A stretch of 64,000 nucleotides of DNA from Pseudomaricurvus albidus (GCF_018863235.1 NZ_JAHKRS010000006.1:62001-126000); one strand, 5' to 3'; counted from the stretch's first letter, positions 7,317 through 17,312 are shown. A program made the numbers and translations. Notes: generated by a model from the letters alone, not told the origin.

Positions 7317-10172
7317 TTACGCGCTAAGTGTCAGTTGTGACAGAAAAACGTCCGTCTCGGCTTTGCGGCGAGCCTGAATCTGCTCTTCGGTCTCAATTTC
7401 AACCACTTCGTCCGGAGTGATTTTGAAAATGGGCTGACCTTTCTTAATGATAGTCCCATCCAGATCGACCAGAATCTCGTCGATGGTACCGGAGAAGGGG
7501 GCTGCCACTTTGTTGAACATTTTCATAACTTCAATAATGTACAGCGGCTCGCCGGCGTTGAAATGACTGCCCACTTCGACGAATGCCGGCATGCCTGGCG
7601 CTTCACAGGAGTAGAACATACCGCCGGTCGGGGCCAGGATTTCATCGGATTTGGCCACCGGTGGTGGTACCAGTACCTTGGCCATGGCTTTCTGCAGGCT
7701 CTCTTCGGTGAGACGCTCGGGAATGTTGATGCTGAGGTCTTCATTCACGTGCAACTCGAAGAAGTTGGTGCGGTAGCCAATGTAAGGCAGCAGGCTGAGT
7801 ATGTCGCTGCCAGCCTGATAGCCGGCGTGAGCAGCCTGAGCCGCAGCCCACTGTTCGGCACCGATTCCGGCAGGTGCGCTGCCAGCCAGCAGTTCGACGA
7901 TCTGGCCGTAGTCCTGAGTGCCCAGCTTTTCTTCCAGCACATCATAGAACGCAATGGCTTGCTGCAGGATCTCGTTGTCGTGCTCCCAGATCATTTCTGC
8001 GGCCGCTTTGCTTTCGCAGTAATCCATATTCAGGAAGTGATAGGTGTCTGCAAGGATGCGAATCGGGTTTTGTTTCCAGGTCAGTTTGCCGGCTTCCATG
8101 GAGTAAGCCGGTTGATTGACGCTCAACCAGCCCGCCAGCAGATGCGGCTCGGCCAGCAGCTGTTGCAGAGGGCGAGTCATCAGCAGTTGCTTGCGAGCCA
8201 GTACGTTTTGCAGGGCTGACTTTTCTTCGGCCGAGCTGGTGGCTTTCAGCAGTGATTGGCAGACCTGTTGATAGGCGTAGTTCACGTCCAGGTTGTTGGC
8301 TTCTTGCTTCAGCAGACCTACAGCGGTCAGATAAGGGACAATAAAGCGAGTGGTTGGACGGGCGTTGATGTTGTTGCCCAGGAACCAGTTAACCAGACCG
8401 TAGTGGAACTCAAGGTTGGTGGCCAGATCTTTACCGCGTAACTCAGTCACGCGCAGCACTTCGGCCATGCGCTCGTAGGTGTTGGTGCGATCGTCACCAA
8501 TGGTCAGCAACAGGGCGATGTTGGAATCGTAGGCACCTGCCAGGTGATACTTCATGAACACGTCGGTGTCCGGGTTGTGCAGGCTGATGCCCTGATCGTC
8601 GCGAATTTCGCCTTCAATCGGGTTGGACCAGTTTTCAATGACGCCGCCAGCGTGGGGTTGCAGAGCTTGGTTGGTGGCGTTCATGCGCGCTTCTACAGAC
8701 GCTTTGCTGCGCAGAATACGCTCAGGCTTCGGCAGGCGAGTGGTGTGAGCAGCAATCAAGACCATCACTTCGACCAGAGACTCGGCGATAAAGTATTCGT
8801 CGCTGTTGTCCGGGTTGGTGAACTTCAGTTTGTAGCAGAGCTCGGTAACACGGTGTTCAACCTGGATACGGGTGTTCATTTCCATGAAGTAGTGGGACTC
8901 GCCATCCACGATACACTCGAAGGTACCGACGGAATCCAGTTTTACGGCTTCACCGAACACAGCACCTTCGTGCTCCATTTTTTCCAGAATCACCAGATCT
9001 TTTTTCAGTTGCTCTGCTTCCGCGGTTTTACCCGCAGCTTCGGCCACTTCGATGGCGTCTTTCAGTTCTTCTTCGGTGACAGATACTTCCAGCAGCTTTT
9101 GTTCGTGCATCTGCAGGGAACAGTCACGGCCGCCCATGGTCATGCACCATTCACCGTTACCAACCACCTGAATTTCCTGGTGGCGGGTGGTGTCGATGTT
9201 CATTTCGATCAGAACGTTTTTGTTGTCGCCAACGCCGTTGGTTTTCAGCTCGATCAGACATTCCAGTACCAGAGACGGTACCTTGGCTGCCGCTTTTTCG
9301 ACTTTTTCTTTGAGCGTTGCGCCTTCGTAAGAATTGGCGGATTGCAGAATACGTTGACCTTTACCGCCACCGCCGGCAATGGCTTTCAGACGGAAACGGT
9401 TGTTGGGTTTCTCGGCCAGCATGCGTTTGGCTTCAACCTGCAGGGCAGCGCCAATGTCGGCGGCATCAATAATGTCGATACCGGCGTCGTAAGAGGCGGC
9501 CAGAAGAGCCAGAGCCTGTTCTTCTACGTCCTTGCAGGACGCAAAGTCAACGGTCAGGTTGTTGTCAGCGGCACACTTTTCCAGTCCGTCTTTGCCGTAC
9601 TTGGCAAACAACGCCAGGCTGGTGGCATTGTTGACGCCAGGTGTGACGGATACACCGGTTTCCAGCGCGGTGCGCTTGGCCTGGTCTTTCATGCCCGCAG
9701 ATTTCTGGGTGAAAGAGCAGGGGCCAATAAAGTTCAGGCCGGCTTCTTCCATGGCTTCAACCATTTCGGCGTCTTCGGACATAAAGCCGTAGCCGGCGAA
9801 GATGGAGTTGTAACCGTTGGATTTGGCGATGTTGACGATTTGCTTGATGCGAACCGCACGCTCTTCCTTGTCGGCACCGGTGTAGTCAGGTACACGGTGA
9901 ATGTGATCAGGATTGGTCAGGCTGCGCAGCTCGGGAGCCAGAGCGTTTTGGTAAGTGATGGAGTCTTTTTCAGACAGCAAAATACCGTAGTGCTCAATGC
10001 CCATCTCGGTAAATACGTCGATGGCTTCTTTACGAATGGGGCCACGACAGATAATCAGCGGGCGCATGTGGGTACAGTCAAAGCTGCGAACCCACTCGCT
10101 GTCGGCGTTTGCCAGACGGCGATCCTTGTGGATCAAAGGGTTGTTCAGATAATTAGTGTTGCTGTTTTTCAC
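7317..10172 (-). CDS. Long acyl-CoA carboxylase chain: biotin carboxylase plus biotinyl carrier domain (propionyl-CoA by context)
   Basis: The protein has 951 residues. The N-terminal ~500 residues are biotin carboxylase, with the glycine-rich ATP loop AIAGGGGKGQRIL, HQEIQVVGN, GGRDCSLQ and MEMNTRIQVEHRVTEL. The C-terminus is a biotinyl domain with the acceptor lysine in EVMKM. Between them lie about 300 residues unlike the linker of standard ~660-residue PccA/AccA3 chains. The usual QRRHQK block reads QMHEQK. The partner carboxyltransferase is encoded just upstream and the epimerase just downstream, so carboxylation of propionyl-CoA is the natural inference. Acetyl-CoA or a longer acyl-CoA cannot be excluded from sequence. 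Confidence 0.85.
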   Translation of the reverse strand: MKNSNTNYLNNPLIHKDRRLANADSEWVRSFDCTHMRPLIICRGPIRKEAIDVFTEMGIEHYGILLSEKDSITYQNALAPELRSLTNPDHIHRVPDYTGADKEERAVRIKQIVNIAKSNGYNSIFAGYGFMSEDAEMVEAMEEAGLNFIGPCSFTQKSAGMKDQAKRTALETGVSVTPGVNNATSLALFAKYGKDGLEKCAADNNLTVDFASCKDVEEQALALLAASYDAGIDIIDAADIGAALQVEAKRMLAEKPNNRFRLKAIAGGGGKGQRILQSANSYEGATLKEKVEKAAAKVPSLVLECLIELKTNGVGDNKNVLIEMNIDTTRHQEIQVVGNGEWCMTMGGRDCSLQMHEQKLLEVSVTEEELKDAIEVAEAAGKTAEAEQLKKDLVILEKMEHEGAVFGEAVKLDSVGTFECIVDGESHYFMEMNTRIQVEHRVTELCYKLKFTNPDNSDEYFIAESLVEVMVLIAAHTTRLPKPERILRSKASVEARMNATNQALQPHAGGVIENWSNPIEGEIRDDQGISLHNPDTDVFMKYHLAGAYDSNIALLLTIGDDRTNTYERMAEVLRVTELRGKDLATNLEFHYGLVNWFLGNNINARPTTRFIVPYLTAVGLLKQEANNLDVNYAYQQVCQSLLKATSSAEEKSALQNVLARKQLLMTRPLQQLLAEPHLLAGWLSVNQPAYSMEAGKLTWKQNPIRILADTYHFLNMDYCESKAAAEMIWEHDNEILQQAIAFYDVLEEKLGTQDYGQIVELLAGSAPAGIGAEQWAAAQAAHAGYQAGSDILSLLPYIGYRTNFFELHVNEDLSINIPERLTEESLQKAMAKVLVPPPVAKSDEILAPTGGMFYSCEAPGMPAFVEVGSHFNAGEPLYIIEVMKMFNKVAAPFSGTIDEILVDLDGTIIKKGQPIFKITPDEVVEIETEEQIQARRKAETDVFLSQLTLSA

Positions 10173-10223
10173 GGCTCTAGCCTCTATAAATTTGTTTGTT
10201 TCGTTGCCTAAACGTGCGCGGTT

Positions 10224-11903
10224 TTAGTGGAACTCGCGTTGCGGACCGGCGAAGGGTTCGGGTGTGTAATGACGCAAATGGAAGTCCATTTGTTTACACA
10301 GCACTTCACGCAGATCAGAAGGCATAACAATTTGAGAAATAGAGCCCAGGCTCAGGGCTTCGTTCGGGTTCATCAGCTCCGCTTCGTAGCGATCTTTCAG
10401 GGCTTTGTCCTGAGCCGCTTGCCAGGCCAGAACGTCCGCTTCCGGCTCGCCAGCAGCCAGACGCTTTTTCACTTCGGCACGGATGGCTTTGACTTCGTCT
10501 TTGTAAACAAACTCAACACCGGCGGGGCCCATTACCGCAGCGCGGGTAGAAGGCAAGGCGCAAACAAAGTCAGCACCGGTAGGGTAGTTGTTATAGGACG
10601 CGTAAGCACCACCAAAGGCGTTACGGATAATCATCAGGAAGCGCGGCGTACGCAGGTCGATGATGGCATCCAGCATGGCGCGACCGGCCTGCACGATACC
10701 GCCAGCTTCCTGTTCACGACCGGGCAGGAAGCCAGTGGTGTCTTCCATAAAGATCATGGGAATGTTGTACAGGTTACAGAAGCGGATAAAACGAGCATTC
10801 TTCAGGGCTGCATCAATGTCGATCTGACCCGAGGATACGGCGGAGTTGTTGGCCACAAAACCAATGACATTACCGCCCATACGACCCAGAGCACACACGG
10901 TGTTGCGGGCGCGATCGGGTTGGATTTCCATAAAGTCGCCGTGGTCACACAGCTGCTGGATCATGATGGTGACGTCCAGCGGTGTGTTGAACCCGCTGGG
11001 TGAGTTGAAGGCTTTCTTCAACAGAATGTCGATGTCCCAGGTTTTACGGTCAATCGGGTCAGACGTTGGCTGGAAAGGGGCCAGTACAGAGTTGTTGTCC
11101 GGAATGTAGTTCAGCAGTGCTTTTACTTTGCGCAGTGCAGCCACTTCGTCCGGTACCACAAAATCGGTCACGCCAGATTGGCTGTGAACGCCAGGGCCAC
11201 CCAGTTCGTCGGGGGTTACGTCTTCACCCAGAACGGATTTCACAACGCCAGGGCCGGTCAGGCCAAAGAAGGTTTCATTGGGCTGAATCAGGAAAGAACC
11301 CTGACGTGGCAGGTAAGAACCACCACCGGCGTTAAAGCCGAACATACACATAATGGAAGGCACAACACCGCTGATCTTGCGCAATGCAGTAAACGCTTCA
11401 GCGTAGCCGTCCAGACCGCCGACACCGGCAGGGACAAAAGCACCGGCAGAGTCGTTCATGCCTACAAGAGGGATGCGACGCTTGCCCGCCAGCTCAAACA
11501 GGCGAGCCAGCTTTTTACCGTTGGTGGCATCCATGGAGCCCGCGCGAACCGTAAAGTCATGCCCGTAAACGGCAACATCGCGGCCATTGATCTTGACTAC
11601 GGCAGTCACAATCGAGGCGCCGTCCAGATTCTTGCCCCAGTTCTGGAACAGAACCTGAGGATCTTCGTCTGTCAGGAAAGCGAGACGTTCCCAGATGGTC
11701 ATACGCTGCTTGGCGTGCTGACGCTCTACAGCAGGTACACCAGCCGCTTTGCGGGGACGTTGGATCAGATCGTAACCTTGTTTCAGATTTTCTTCGTACA
11801 AACCCGGCTCGTAAGAGGCCTGTCCGGGAACACTGAATTCCACTTCTGCGGCATCATCGAATGGGTTGACGAGGGTTGCCTGCGGCTTAGTTGCGTTCGT
11901 CAT
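10224..11903 (-). CDS. Acyl-CoA (propionyl-CoA) carboxylase, carboxyltransferase subunit
   Basis: The protein has 559 residues with two crotonase-like carboxyltransferase halves. Visible motifs include [20 protein letters not shown] (acyl-CoA site, first half), [14 protein letters not shown], and in the second half [30 protein letters not shown] and [11 protein letters not shown]. It transfers carboxylate from biotin to the acyl-CoA alpha carbon. It is the first gene of the minus-strand propionate operon, 51 bp ahead of the biotin carboxylase gene. A ~500-bp control region and an AraC-type regulator gene lie upstream. Confidence 0.9.
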   Translation of the reverse strand: MTNATKPQATLVNPFDDAAEVEFSVPGQASYEPGLYEENLKQGYDLIQRPRKAAGVPAVERQHAKQRMTIWERLAFLTDEDPQVLFQNWGKNLDGASIVTAVVKINGRDVAVYGHDFTVRAGSMDATNGKKLARLFELAGKRRIPLVGMNDSAGAFVPAGVGGLDGYAEAFTALRKISGVVPSIMCMFGFNAGGGSYLPRQGSFLIQPNETFFGLTGPGVVKSVLGEDVTPDELGGPGVHSQSGVTDFVVPDEVAALRKVKALLNYIPDNNSVLAPFQPTSDPIDRKTWDIDILLKKAFNSPSGFNTPLDVTIMIQQLCDHGDFMEIQPDRARNTVCALGRMGGNVIGFVANNSAVSSGQIDIDAALKNARFIRFCNLYNIPMIFMEDTTGFLPGREQEAGGIVQAGRAMLDAIIDLRTPRFLMIIRNAFGGAYASYNNYPTGADFVCALPSTRAAVMGPAGVEFVYKDEVKAIRAEVKKRLAAGEPEADVLAWQAAQDKALKDRYEAELMNPNEALSLGSISQIVMPSDLREVLCKQMDFHLRHYTPEPFAGPQREFH

Positions 11904-12041
11904 GCTTATTCCAGCTCTTGTTGGTCATGTTGACGTTCGGGGGCTTTGCGAAAGGCCGAGCCCGACTTTTTATTCCCGGTTCTGTGTGTTGGGGTTAATC
12001 ACAGAACAGGACTTATTAGGTGGTCGGATCTTAATGTCTTA

Positions 12042-12394
12042 TGTCTATCTTTGGAACAGCTTAATACGTCCGTAATAACCACTCATAAATTTTGTAAGCT
12101 ATTGATATATATTTAAAAAACATATTTTACGTGATTGAAATTGTTACAAAAAATTATAATTAAAATAGACAAAAACATACTTCAAAAAAATAATTTTGTG
12201 ATTTTGGATGGTAGAAAGTGTCTATTTTGAGGTTGTCTGATCAAAAGCTGCGCACTGCAAGTGCACGGTTTGAGATTTTGTGCTCAGCAATTGGGCGACA
12301 TGGACATGACCATAGGGTCGTTTGCCCATCAGCATAGTGTAAAAAAGGGGAGTGTGCTCAAGACCCAAGCCGCTTTGGCGGTTTTGTCTATATT
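12042..12394. promoter_or_regulatory. Control region with four TGTCTATNTT sites upstream of the propionate operon
   Basis: The 506-bp gap between the carboxyltransferase and AraC-type genes is AT-rich, especially 12070-12210. It carries TGTCTATCTT at 12042-12051, TGTCTATTTT at 12219-12228, TGTCTATATT at 12385-12394, and an inverted copy AAAATAGACA at 12162-12171. Four hits to one ten-base pattern in ~350 bp is well above chance. Half-sites of this length in direct and inverted order are typical of AraC-family operators. The last copy lies just beyond the regulator's stop codon. Assignment to the adjacent regulator is inference. Confidence 0.6.
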
Positions 12395-12409
12395 GCCGAA
12401 ATAAGATGA

Positions 12410-13432
12410 TTAAACGGATGTTTTGCTGCGAGACTGTCTGGCAGAGCGGAAGGCGCGGGGTGTCTGGCCAGACCACTGCTTGAAGGCCCGGGTGAAGGCT
12501 CTGGGTTCACTGAAATCCAGCAGGCGCGCCACTTCTGCGATGTTCAGACTGCGGTTGGCCAGCAGCTTTGTGGCCAGATCACTGCGAAGATTGTCCTTGA
12601 TCTGTTGATAGCTGGTGCCTTCGGCATTCAGCTTGCGCCTCAGGGTTTGCTCACTGATGTCCAGCTGCTCAGCAATTTCATTGGATTTAGGCAGTACCAA
12701 TACGGTGTTGGGCTTGGGCTGCAGCATCTGGTTGATCCGGGCGGTGAGGCTGGTGTCCTCGCCGGGGATGGTGAGCATGTCGATGGGCGCGCGGCGCAGG
12801 AACACCTGAAGCTCTCGCTGACTTTTGACCAAAGGCTGGTTGAGGTAGTGGCGATGAAATACCAGCCGATTGACCTTGCTTTTCAGGTAGGTAGGGCAGC
12901 GGTATAAAACGCGGAATTCATCGGCGTCCAGTGGTGTGTAGTTGATATAGGTACCCAGTAATTTAATGGGTTTACCAATGTACCAGCTGGCAAAGCGGTG
13001 CCAGATAACATGCCAGTATTCGATATAGAAGTGTTCAAAATCCAGTTCAGGGCGACGAAACACCGTGGTCAGGTAAACATGGTCACCTTCATATTCCAGT
13101 GACATTTGCAGTTCATCGGTGATCTGGTTGTAAAAGCGGATGCCTTTTTGCAGCAGTTCTTCCAGGGTTTCAGCCGTGGATACCCAATCTGCCATCAGGG
13201 CAAAGGTGCCGTATTTACAGGGGTGTTCCGTGAATCCCATAAACTCATCATTCAGGGCGCGACTGATGTCGCCATAGAGTTTGGCCACCAGATCCACATG
13301 GATACGTGCTTTGGGGTCCTTAAGGGGTTTTTCAGGGATGCGAGCCTGACGCAACAGGGCTTTGGTATCCAGCCCCTTTGCAGCCGCGCCGCCCAATGCA
13401 CTTTTTATGTAGTGAACACCAATGGTTGCCAT
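12410..13432 (-). CDS. AraC-family transcriptional regulator (PF12625-type N-domain)
   Basis: The protein has 340 residues. The N-terminal ~210 residues resemble the arabinose-binding-like domain found in OruR/ArgR-type and fatty-acid or steroid-linked AraC regulators (KGIRFYNQITDEL, YWHVIWHRFASWYIG). The C-terminal ~100 residues hold two helix-turn-helix motifs, LDISEQTLRRKLNAEGTSYQ and IAEVARLLDFSEPRAFTRAF. Its gene precedes the propionate operon on the same strand, and the intervening region carries repeated putative half-sites, so it probably controls that operon. Effector unknown; propionyl-CoA-related metabolites or branched/odd fatty acids are plausible. Confidence 0.85.
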   Translation of the reverse strand: MATIGVHYIKSALGGAAAKGLDTKALLRQARIPEKPLKDPKARIHVDLVAKLYGDISRALNDEFMGFTEHPCKYGTFALMADWVSTAETLEELLQKGIRFYNQITDELQMSLEYEGDHVYLTTVFRRPELDFEHFYIEYWHVIWHRFASWYIGKPIKLLGTYINYTPLDADEFRVLYRCPTYLKSKVNRLVFHRHYLNQPLVKSQRELQVFLRRAPIDMLTIPGEDTSLTARINQMLQPKPNTVLVLPKSNEIAEQLDISEQTLRRKLNAEGTSYQQIKDNLRSDLATKLLANRSLNIAEVARLLDFSEPRAFTRAFKQWSGQTPRAFRSARQSRSKTSV

Positions 13433-13593
13433 AACGGTAGATGCTTTATCCCTATAGATGCATTACGTATACATGTACTAGCACGAAAGATTCATGCTAA
13501 AAGATGACCGAAAGGTTACCAGAAGTCTGTTCTCTGGTCACAGCCTGTTAAACAGGGTTTTCGTGTCCTCAGTCCCACCGTACAATCCCTTTC

Positions 13594-14070
13594 ATGAATG
13601 ATGCATCCGACAAAAAGCACCTTTTGGTTCTCTACCATACCCAGTCTGGCAATACCGGCCGGCTGGCTGAAGCGGTGTACCGCGGTGCCTGTGCCGAGTC
13701 TGAAACCACCGAGACCCGGCTGGTTCGTGCTGCCGAGGGCACGCTGGAAGACTTGCTCTGGTGTGATGCTGTGCTGTTTGGTACGCCGGAAAACTTCGGT
13801 TACATGAGCGGCATGCTCAAGGATTTTTTTGACCGCACTTATTACCCGGCAGAACCCTATGAGCTCAATCGGCCCTATGGTTTGTTTATTTCTGCGGGCA
13901 ATGACGGCACGGGTGCGGTGAGGGAGTGCGATCGTATTTTGTTGGGATACCCCATGAAAAAAGTGATGGAACCGTTGATAGCTCGTGGTGAAATTACTGA
14001 TGATCATCTGACAGCGGCAGAAGAGTTTGGTCAAACTCTTGCCTGTGGTTTAAGCATGGGAGTGTTTTGA
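13594..14070 (+). CDS. Flavodoxin/NAD(P)H-dependent FMN reductase-like protein
   Basis: The protein has 158 residues. The phosphate-binding loop HTQSGNTGRLAEAV near the N-terminus is the FMN site of flavodoxin-like proteins. GTPENFGYMSGMLKDFFDRT and LFISAGNDGTGAV match the WrbA/NADPH-dependent FMN reductase superfamily. It probably binds FMN and acts in electron transfer or quinone/FMN reduction. It is divergent from the AraC-type gene with a 161-bp shared upstream region and lies 75 bp before comEC on the same strand. A second in-frame start option is not obvious; the ATG at 13594 lacks a strong ribosome site. Confidence 0.75.
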   Translation: MNDASDKKHLLVLYHTQSGNTGRLAEAVYRGACAESETTETRLVRAAEGTLEDLLWCDAVLFGTPENFGYMSGMLKDFFDRTYYPAEPYELNRPYGLFISAGNDGTGAVRECDRILLGYPMKKVMEPLIARGEITDDHLTAAEEFGQTLACGLSMGVF

Positions 14071-14145
14071 GAGACGCCCTGAGCCGCAGTCGCTAACCAC
14101 CAGTAATTGAATAAACTCAATTCCAGCCATCAAGGATGAAGGCGT

Positions 14146-16506
14146 GTGAGTTCACTGATCTTTCGAATTCTTTTTGTCAGTGCATTTGTGCTGGCATCGT
14201 TATTACCTGAAATTCCCTCCGTATCTGTTTGTTCCCTGATGGCTGCCTTTGTTGTTGTCTCTTCAGTTTGCCTCGGCTTCTTTCTATCCAGTGATGATCA
14301 AAAAAGCGGGCTGATAAAACTCTCCGTTGTACTTTTGGCTTTTATCTGGGCAATTGGCTGGGGGAGTTCACGACTCGATAACAGGCTGGCCCCCGAGCTG
14401 GAAGGTATCGATCTATGGGTTGAGGGACGGGTGGATGGCTTGGTGTCCAAACAGGTGGAAGCATCTCGCGTTATTCAACGGATGACGCTACGGGTAGACA
14501 GCATATCGCTTGAGGGGGGTAAACCGATTGAGCGGGTGCCTTCAAAGATCCGATTGTCATTGTATGACGGCCCTGTGATCCGTGGTGGCGAAGGCTGGCG
14601 TTTTCAGGTGCGATTAAAACGGCCTCACGGTTTTGCCAATCCCGGAGGGTTCGATTACGAGCGTTGGCTGCTCAGCCGCGGCATAGGGGCCACCGGTTAT
14701 GTGCGTTTGAGGGATGAGGCAAGAGTAAGCGCACTGGATAGTCCGCCGCAGTTGTGGCGCTCCGGCTTACGACAGAATCTGCTTGAGCAGTTTGGGCGTG
14801 ATCGCTCATTGGCGGTCATGCTGGCACTGTCTATGGGGGATCGCTCTGTCATGGAAGAGGGGGATGCTAACACCGTACAGCAGATGGGCCTGAGTCATTT
14901 GCTGTCTATTTCCGGCTTGCATATTGGTCTGGCGGCAGCGGTGGGTTTTCTAATCGGTCGCATGATCGGTGCCTGTCTGAGTCTTGGTTTTCCCCTGCGG
15001 ATATATGGGCCTCATTGTGCCTGGGGCTGTGCGGTCATGGTTGCCGCTGTCTATGGCTGGATGGCGGGTTTTTCTCTCGCGACGCAGCGAGCACTGATCA
15101 TGCTGGTTGCGGCGGCTTTCTGGTATTGCTGTTATCGCCGCTACAGTGTCTGGCAGGGGTTGTGGGTATCCATGATGGCTGTGCTGTTGCTGCAGCCTTT
15201 ATCGATTCTGGAGCCTGGCTTCTGGTTTTCGTTTGGCGCGGTTGGCGTGCTGTTGTTGCTGTTGTCACGTCCGGCACAGGGCTGGCTTGAGACATTGTGG
15301 GTGCTGTTAAAAATGCAGCTGGCTCTGTTTTTGACGATGGGGTTGTTGCAGCTGTTTTGGGGGATGCCAATCAGTTTTGTCTCACCTGTGGTGAATTATC
15401 TGGCGGTGCCTTTTGTCAGTGTCGTGGTGGTACCACTGATTCTTTTCGCCCTGTTTGTGAGCTTGTGGTCTCAACAGCTCGCCAGCTATCTCTGGCAGTT
15501 GACCCATTTAACGGTGGATGGATTTTGGTGGGGGCTGGATCAGTTTTCAGAATTGGCTGCTCATGGGTTACTGACGCCTGAAGTCCAGTTAAGTCCACTG
15601 GCTTTTGCTGTGGCTTGTTTCGGTTTGGTGCTGGCCATCTTGCCGCTGAATGTATCCACTCGCATTTTGGGACTGATGGCCGTGCTTGGGGTTGCATTGC
15701 CTGCTGCACCCGCACATCGACAGGCAGCGATCACCGTGCTGGATGTTGGGCAGGGGCTGGCTATTGTCGCCGGTAGCAGCAACCGCTGGATGGTCTACGA
15801 TACCGGCCCGGGGTACTCGGAAAGTTTTGATGCGGGCAGTGCGGTGGTCGTGCCTTTTCTGTTTGATCGGGGTGTTCGCTCGCTGGATTTGGGTGTGATT
15901 GGCCATTGGGACCGGGATCACAGCGGCGGGCTTCAGTCCCTCCTGCAGGGCGTGGCCGTTTCACGCTGGATAAGTGGCGGCAAGACCCCTGAATATGTAG
16001 AGCAAAAGGCGCTGTTCGAACCTTGTGATCAGGACTCGCGGCTAAAGATAGGCGATTGGTCGGTATCGGTTCTGGGGGATGAACGCTGGGCAGGTGCCGA
16101 CACCAATAACGCCTCCTGTGTCTTGCTGCTCGAAGCCTACGGGTTTCGGGCCTTGTTGCCTGGGGATATTGAAAGGTCCCGAGAGTTTTCCCTGTTGTCT
16201 CACCCTGCGTTGCAAGAGCCGGTGGATCTGCTGGTGGCGCCTCATCACGGTAGCGGCACGTCATCGTCCATTGCCCTGGTGAAACAATTGTCTCCGCGCT
16301 GGGTGGTGTTCAGTGCAGGTTATCGCAACCGCTACGGTCACCCGCAGCGTCAAGTGGTTGAGCGCTATCAGAAAGAAGGGGCAGAGCTGCTTCACACCAG
16401 TCGGGCAGGAGCCATTGAATTTCAGGTGGGGGCGGGGCCAGTGGTGGATCTGCACCGGTATCGTCAGGATGTGCGCCGGTATTGGCGCCAGTTTGATTTT
16501 GAGTGA
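14146..16506 (+). CDS. comEC: ComEC/Rec2 DNA-uptake channel protein
   Basis: The protein has 786 residues and a GTG start, with AAGGATGAAGG just upstream. N-terminal transmembrane segments lead into an OB-like periplasmic domain, then the competence domain with LLSISGLHIGLAAAVGFLIG and many membrane helices. The C-terminus is a metallo-beta-lactamase-fold domain with HWDRDHSGG and APHHGSGTSSS motifs. It forms the inner-membrane channel that passes single-stranded DNA during transformation. It is full length, and heads the exbB-exbD-lpxK-kdsB series as in Pseudomonas. Confidence 0.93.
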   Translation: MSSLIFRILFVSAFVLASLLPEIPSVSVCSLMAAFVVVSSVCLGFFLSSDDQKSGLIKLSVVLLAFIWAIGWGSSRLDNRLAPELEGIDLWVEGRVDGLVSKQVEASRVIQRMTLRVDSISLEGGKPIERVPSKIRLSLYDGPVIRGGEGWRFQVRLKRPHGFANPGGFDYERWLLSRGIGATGYVRLRDEARVSALDSPPQLWRSGLRQNLLEQFGRDRSLAVMLALSMGDRSVMEEGDANTVQQMGLSHLLSISGLHIGLAAAVGFLIGRMIGACLSLGFPLRIYGPHCAWGCAVMVAAVYGWMAGFSLATQRALIMLVAAAFWYCCYRRYSVWQGLWVSMMAVLLLQPLSILEPGFWFSFGAVGVLLLLLSRPAQGWLETLWVLLKMQLALFLTMGLLQLFWGMPISFVSPVVNYLAVPFVSVVVVPLILFALFVSLWSQQLASYLWQLTHLTVDGFWWGLDQFSELAAHGLLTPEVQLSPLAFAVACFGLVLAILPLNVSTRILGLMAVLGVALPAAPAHRQAAITVLDVGQGLAIVAGSSNRWMVYDTGPGYSESFDAGSAVVVPFLFDRGVRSLDLGVIGHWDRDHSGGLQSLLQGVAVSRWISGGKTPEYVEQKALFEPCDQDSRLKIGDWSVSVLGDERWAGADTNNASCVLLLEAYGFRALLPGDIERSREFSLLSHPALQEPVDLLVAPHHGSGTSSSIALVKQLSPRWVVFSAGYRNRYGHPQRQVVERYQKEGAELLHTSRAGAIEFQVGAGPVVDLHRYRQDVRRYWRQFDFE

Positions 16507-16685
16507 AAACGGCAGGTCTCGCTATCTTATTGATGTCAGTGAGGTTTTTTTAAATATCGCTGGCAAAATCTGAGAGCCAGGGGGAGTTCTAATGCTCTGG
16601 GAGTGTGGTAAAGTCCTGCATCAGAAAAATGATGGCACCGGTATCAGGGTGCTCACAATGACAACAAGAGATTCTGGAGCAAGAA

Positions 16686-17312
16686 GTGCTGGAAATTGTA
16701 TCTGCCGGTGGCTGGCTGATGTTGCCGATTATTTTGTGTTCAATTGCTGTGATCGCGATCAGTATTGAGCGGTATTGGACATTAAATGCTCAGAAAATCG
16801 CTCCCAAGCAATTGCTGGCTCAGGTGTGGGGCTGGATTAAAAACAACCAGCTGGACGCTTCCAAGCTCAAAGAACTGAAACAATCCTCCGAGCTGGGTCA
16901 GATTCTGGCGGCGGGTTTGAGCAACTCCCGTCATGGTCGTGATGTGATGAAAGACAGCATCGAAGAGGCCGCCAGCAAGGTGGTTCACGATCTGGAGCGC
17001 TACCTGGGTGCTCTCGGAACCATTGCTGCGGTAGCGCCTCTGTTGGGCCTGCTGGGTACGGTGCTGGGGATGATCAAAGTGTTTACCGCCATCATGATGC
17101 AGGGCACGGGCAATGCCGGCGTTCTGGCCGGTGGTATTTCTGAAGCCCTGATCACCACCGCTGCAGGCTTGTGTGTCGCGATTCCGGCCATGGTGGTGCA
17201 TCGTTTCTTTACCCGTAAAGTGGATGGCCTGGTGGTTACCATGGAGCAGGAAGCTGTGAAACTGGTGGATGCGTTACACAGTGAACGTCGAGTTGACGTG
17301 AAATCGTCTTGA
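16686..17312 (+). CDS. exbB: MotA/TolQ/ExbB-family proton channel protein
   Basis: The protein has 208 residues and a GTG start with GGAG six bases upstream. Three hydrophobic segments are visible: residues ~8-28, and two in the C-terminal half (LGTIAAVAPLLGLLGTVLGM and LITTAAGLCVAIPAMVVH). The G-T-V-xG-M-x3-F pattern of ExbB/TolQ is intact. With ExbD it forms a proton-motive-force motor for TonB-type outer-membrane transport. It is followed after 10 bp by exbD. A TolQ assignment is less likely because tolR, tolA and tolB do not follow. Confidence 0.88.
   Translation: MLEIVSAGGWLMLPIILCSIAVIAISIERYWTLNAQKIAPKQLLAQVWGWIKNNQLDASKLKELKQSSELGQILAAGLSNSRHGRDVMKDSIEEAASKVVHDLERYLGALGTIAAVAPLLGLLGTVLGMIKVFTAIMMQGTGNAGVLAGGISEALITTAAGLCVAIPAMVVHRFFTRKVDGLVVTMEQEAVKLVDALHSERRVDVKSS

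Noticed and set aside
8544-10211. 555-codon plus-strand open frame opposite the biotin carboxylase gene
   Set aside because: It is antisense to a well-supported gene. The composition (many Phe, Val, His, Gln) is that of a mirrored frame and there are no domain motifs.
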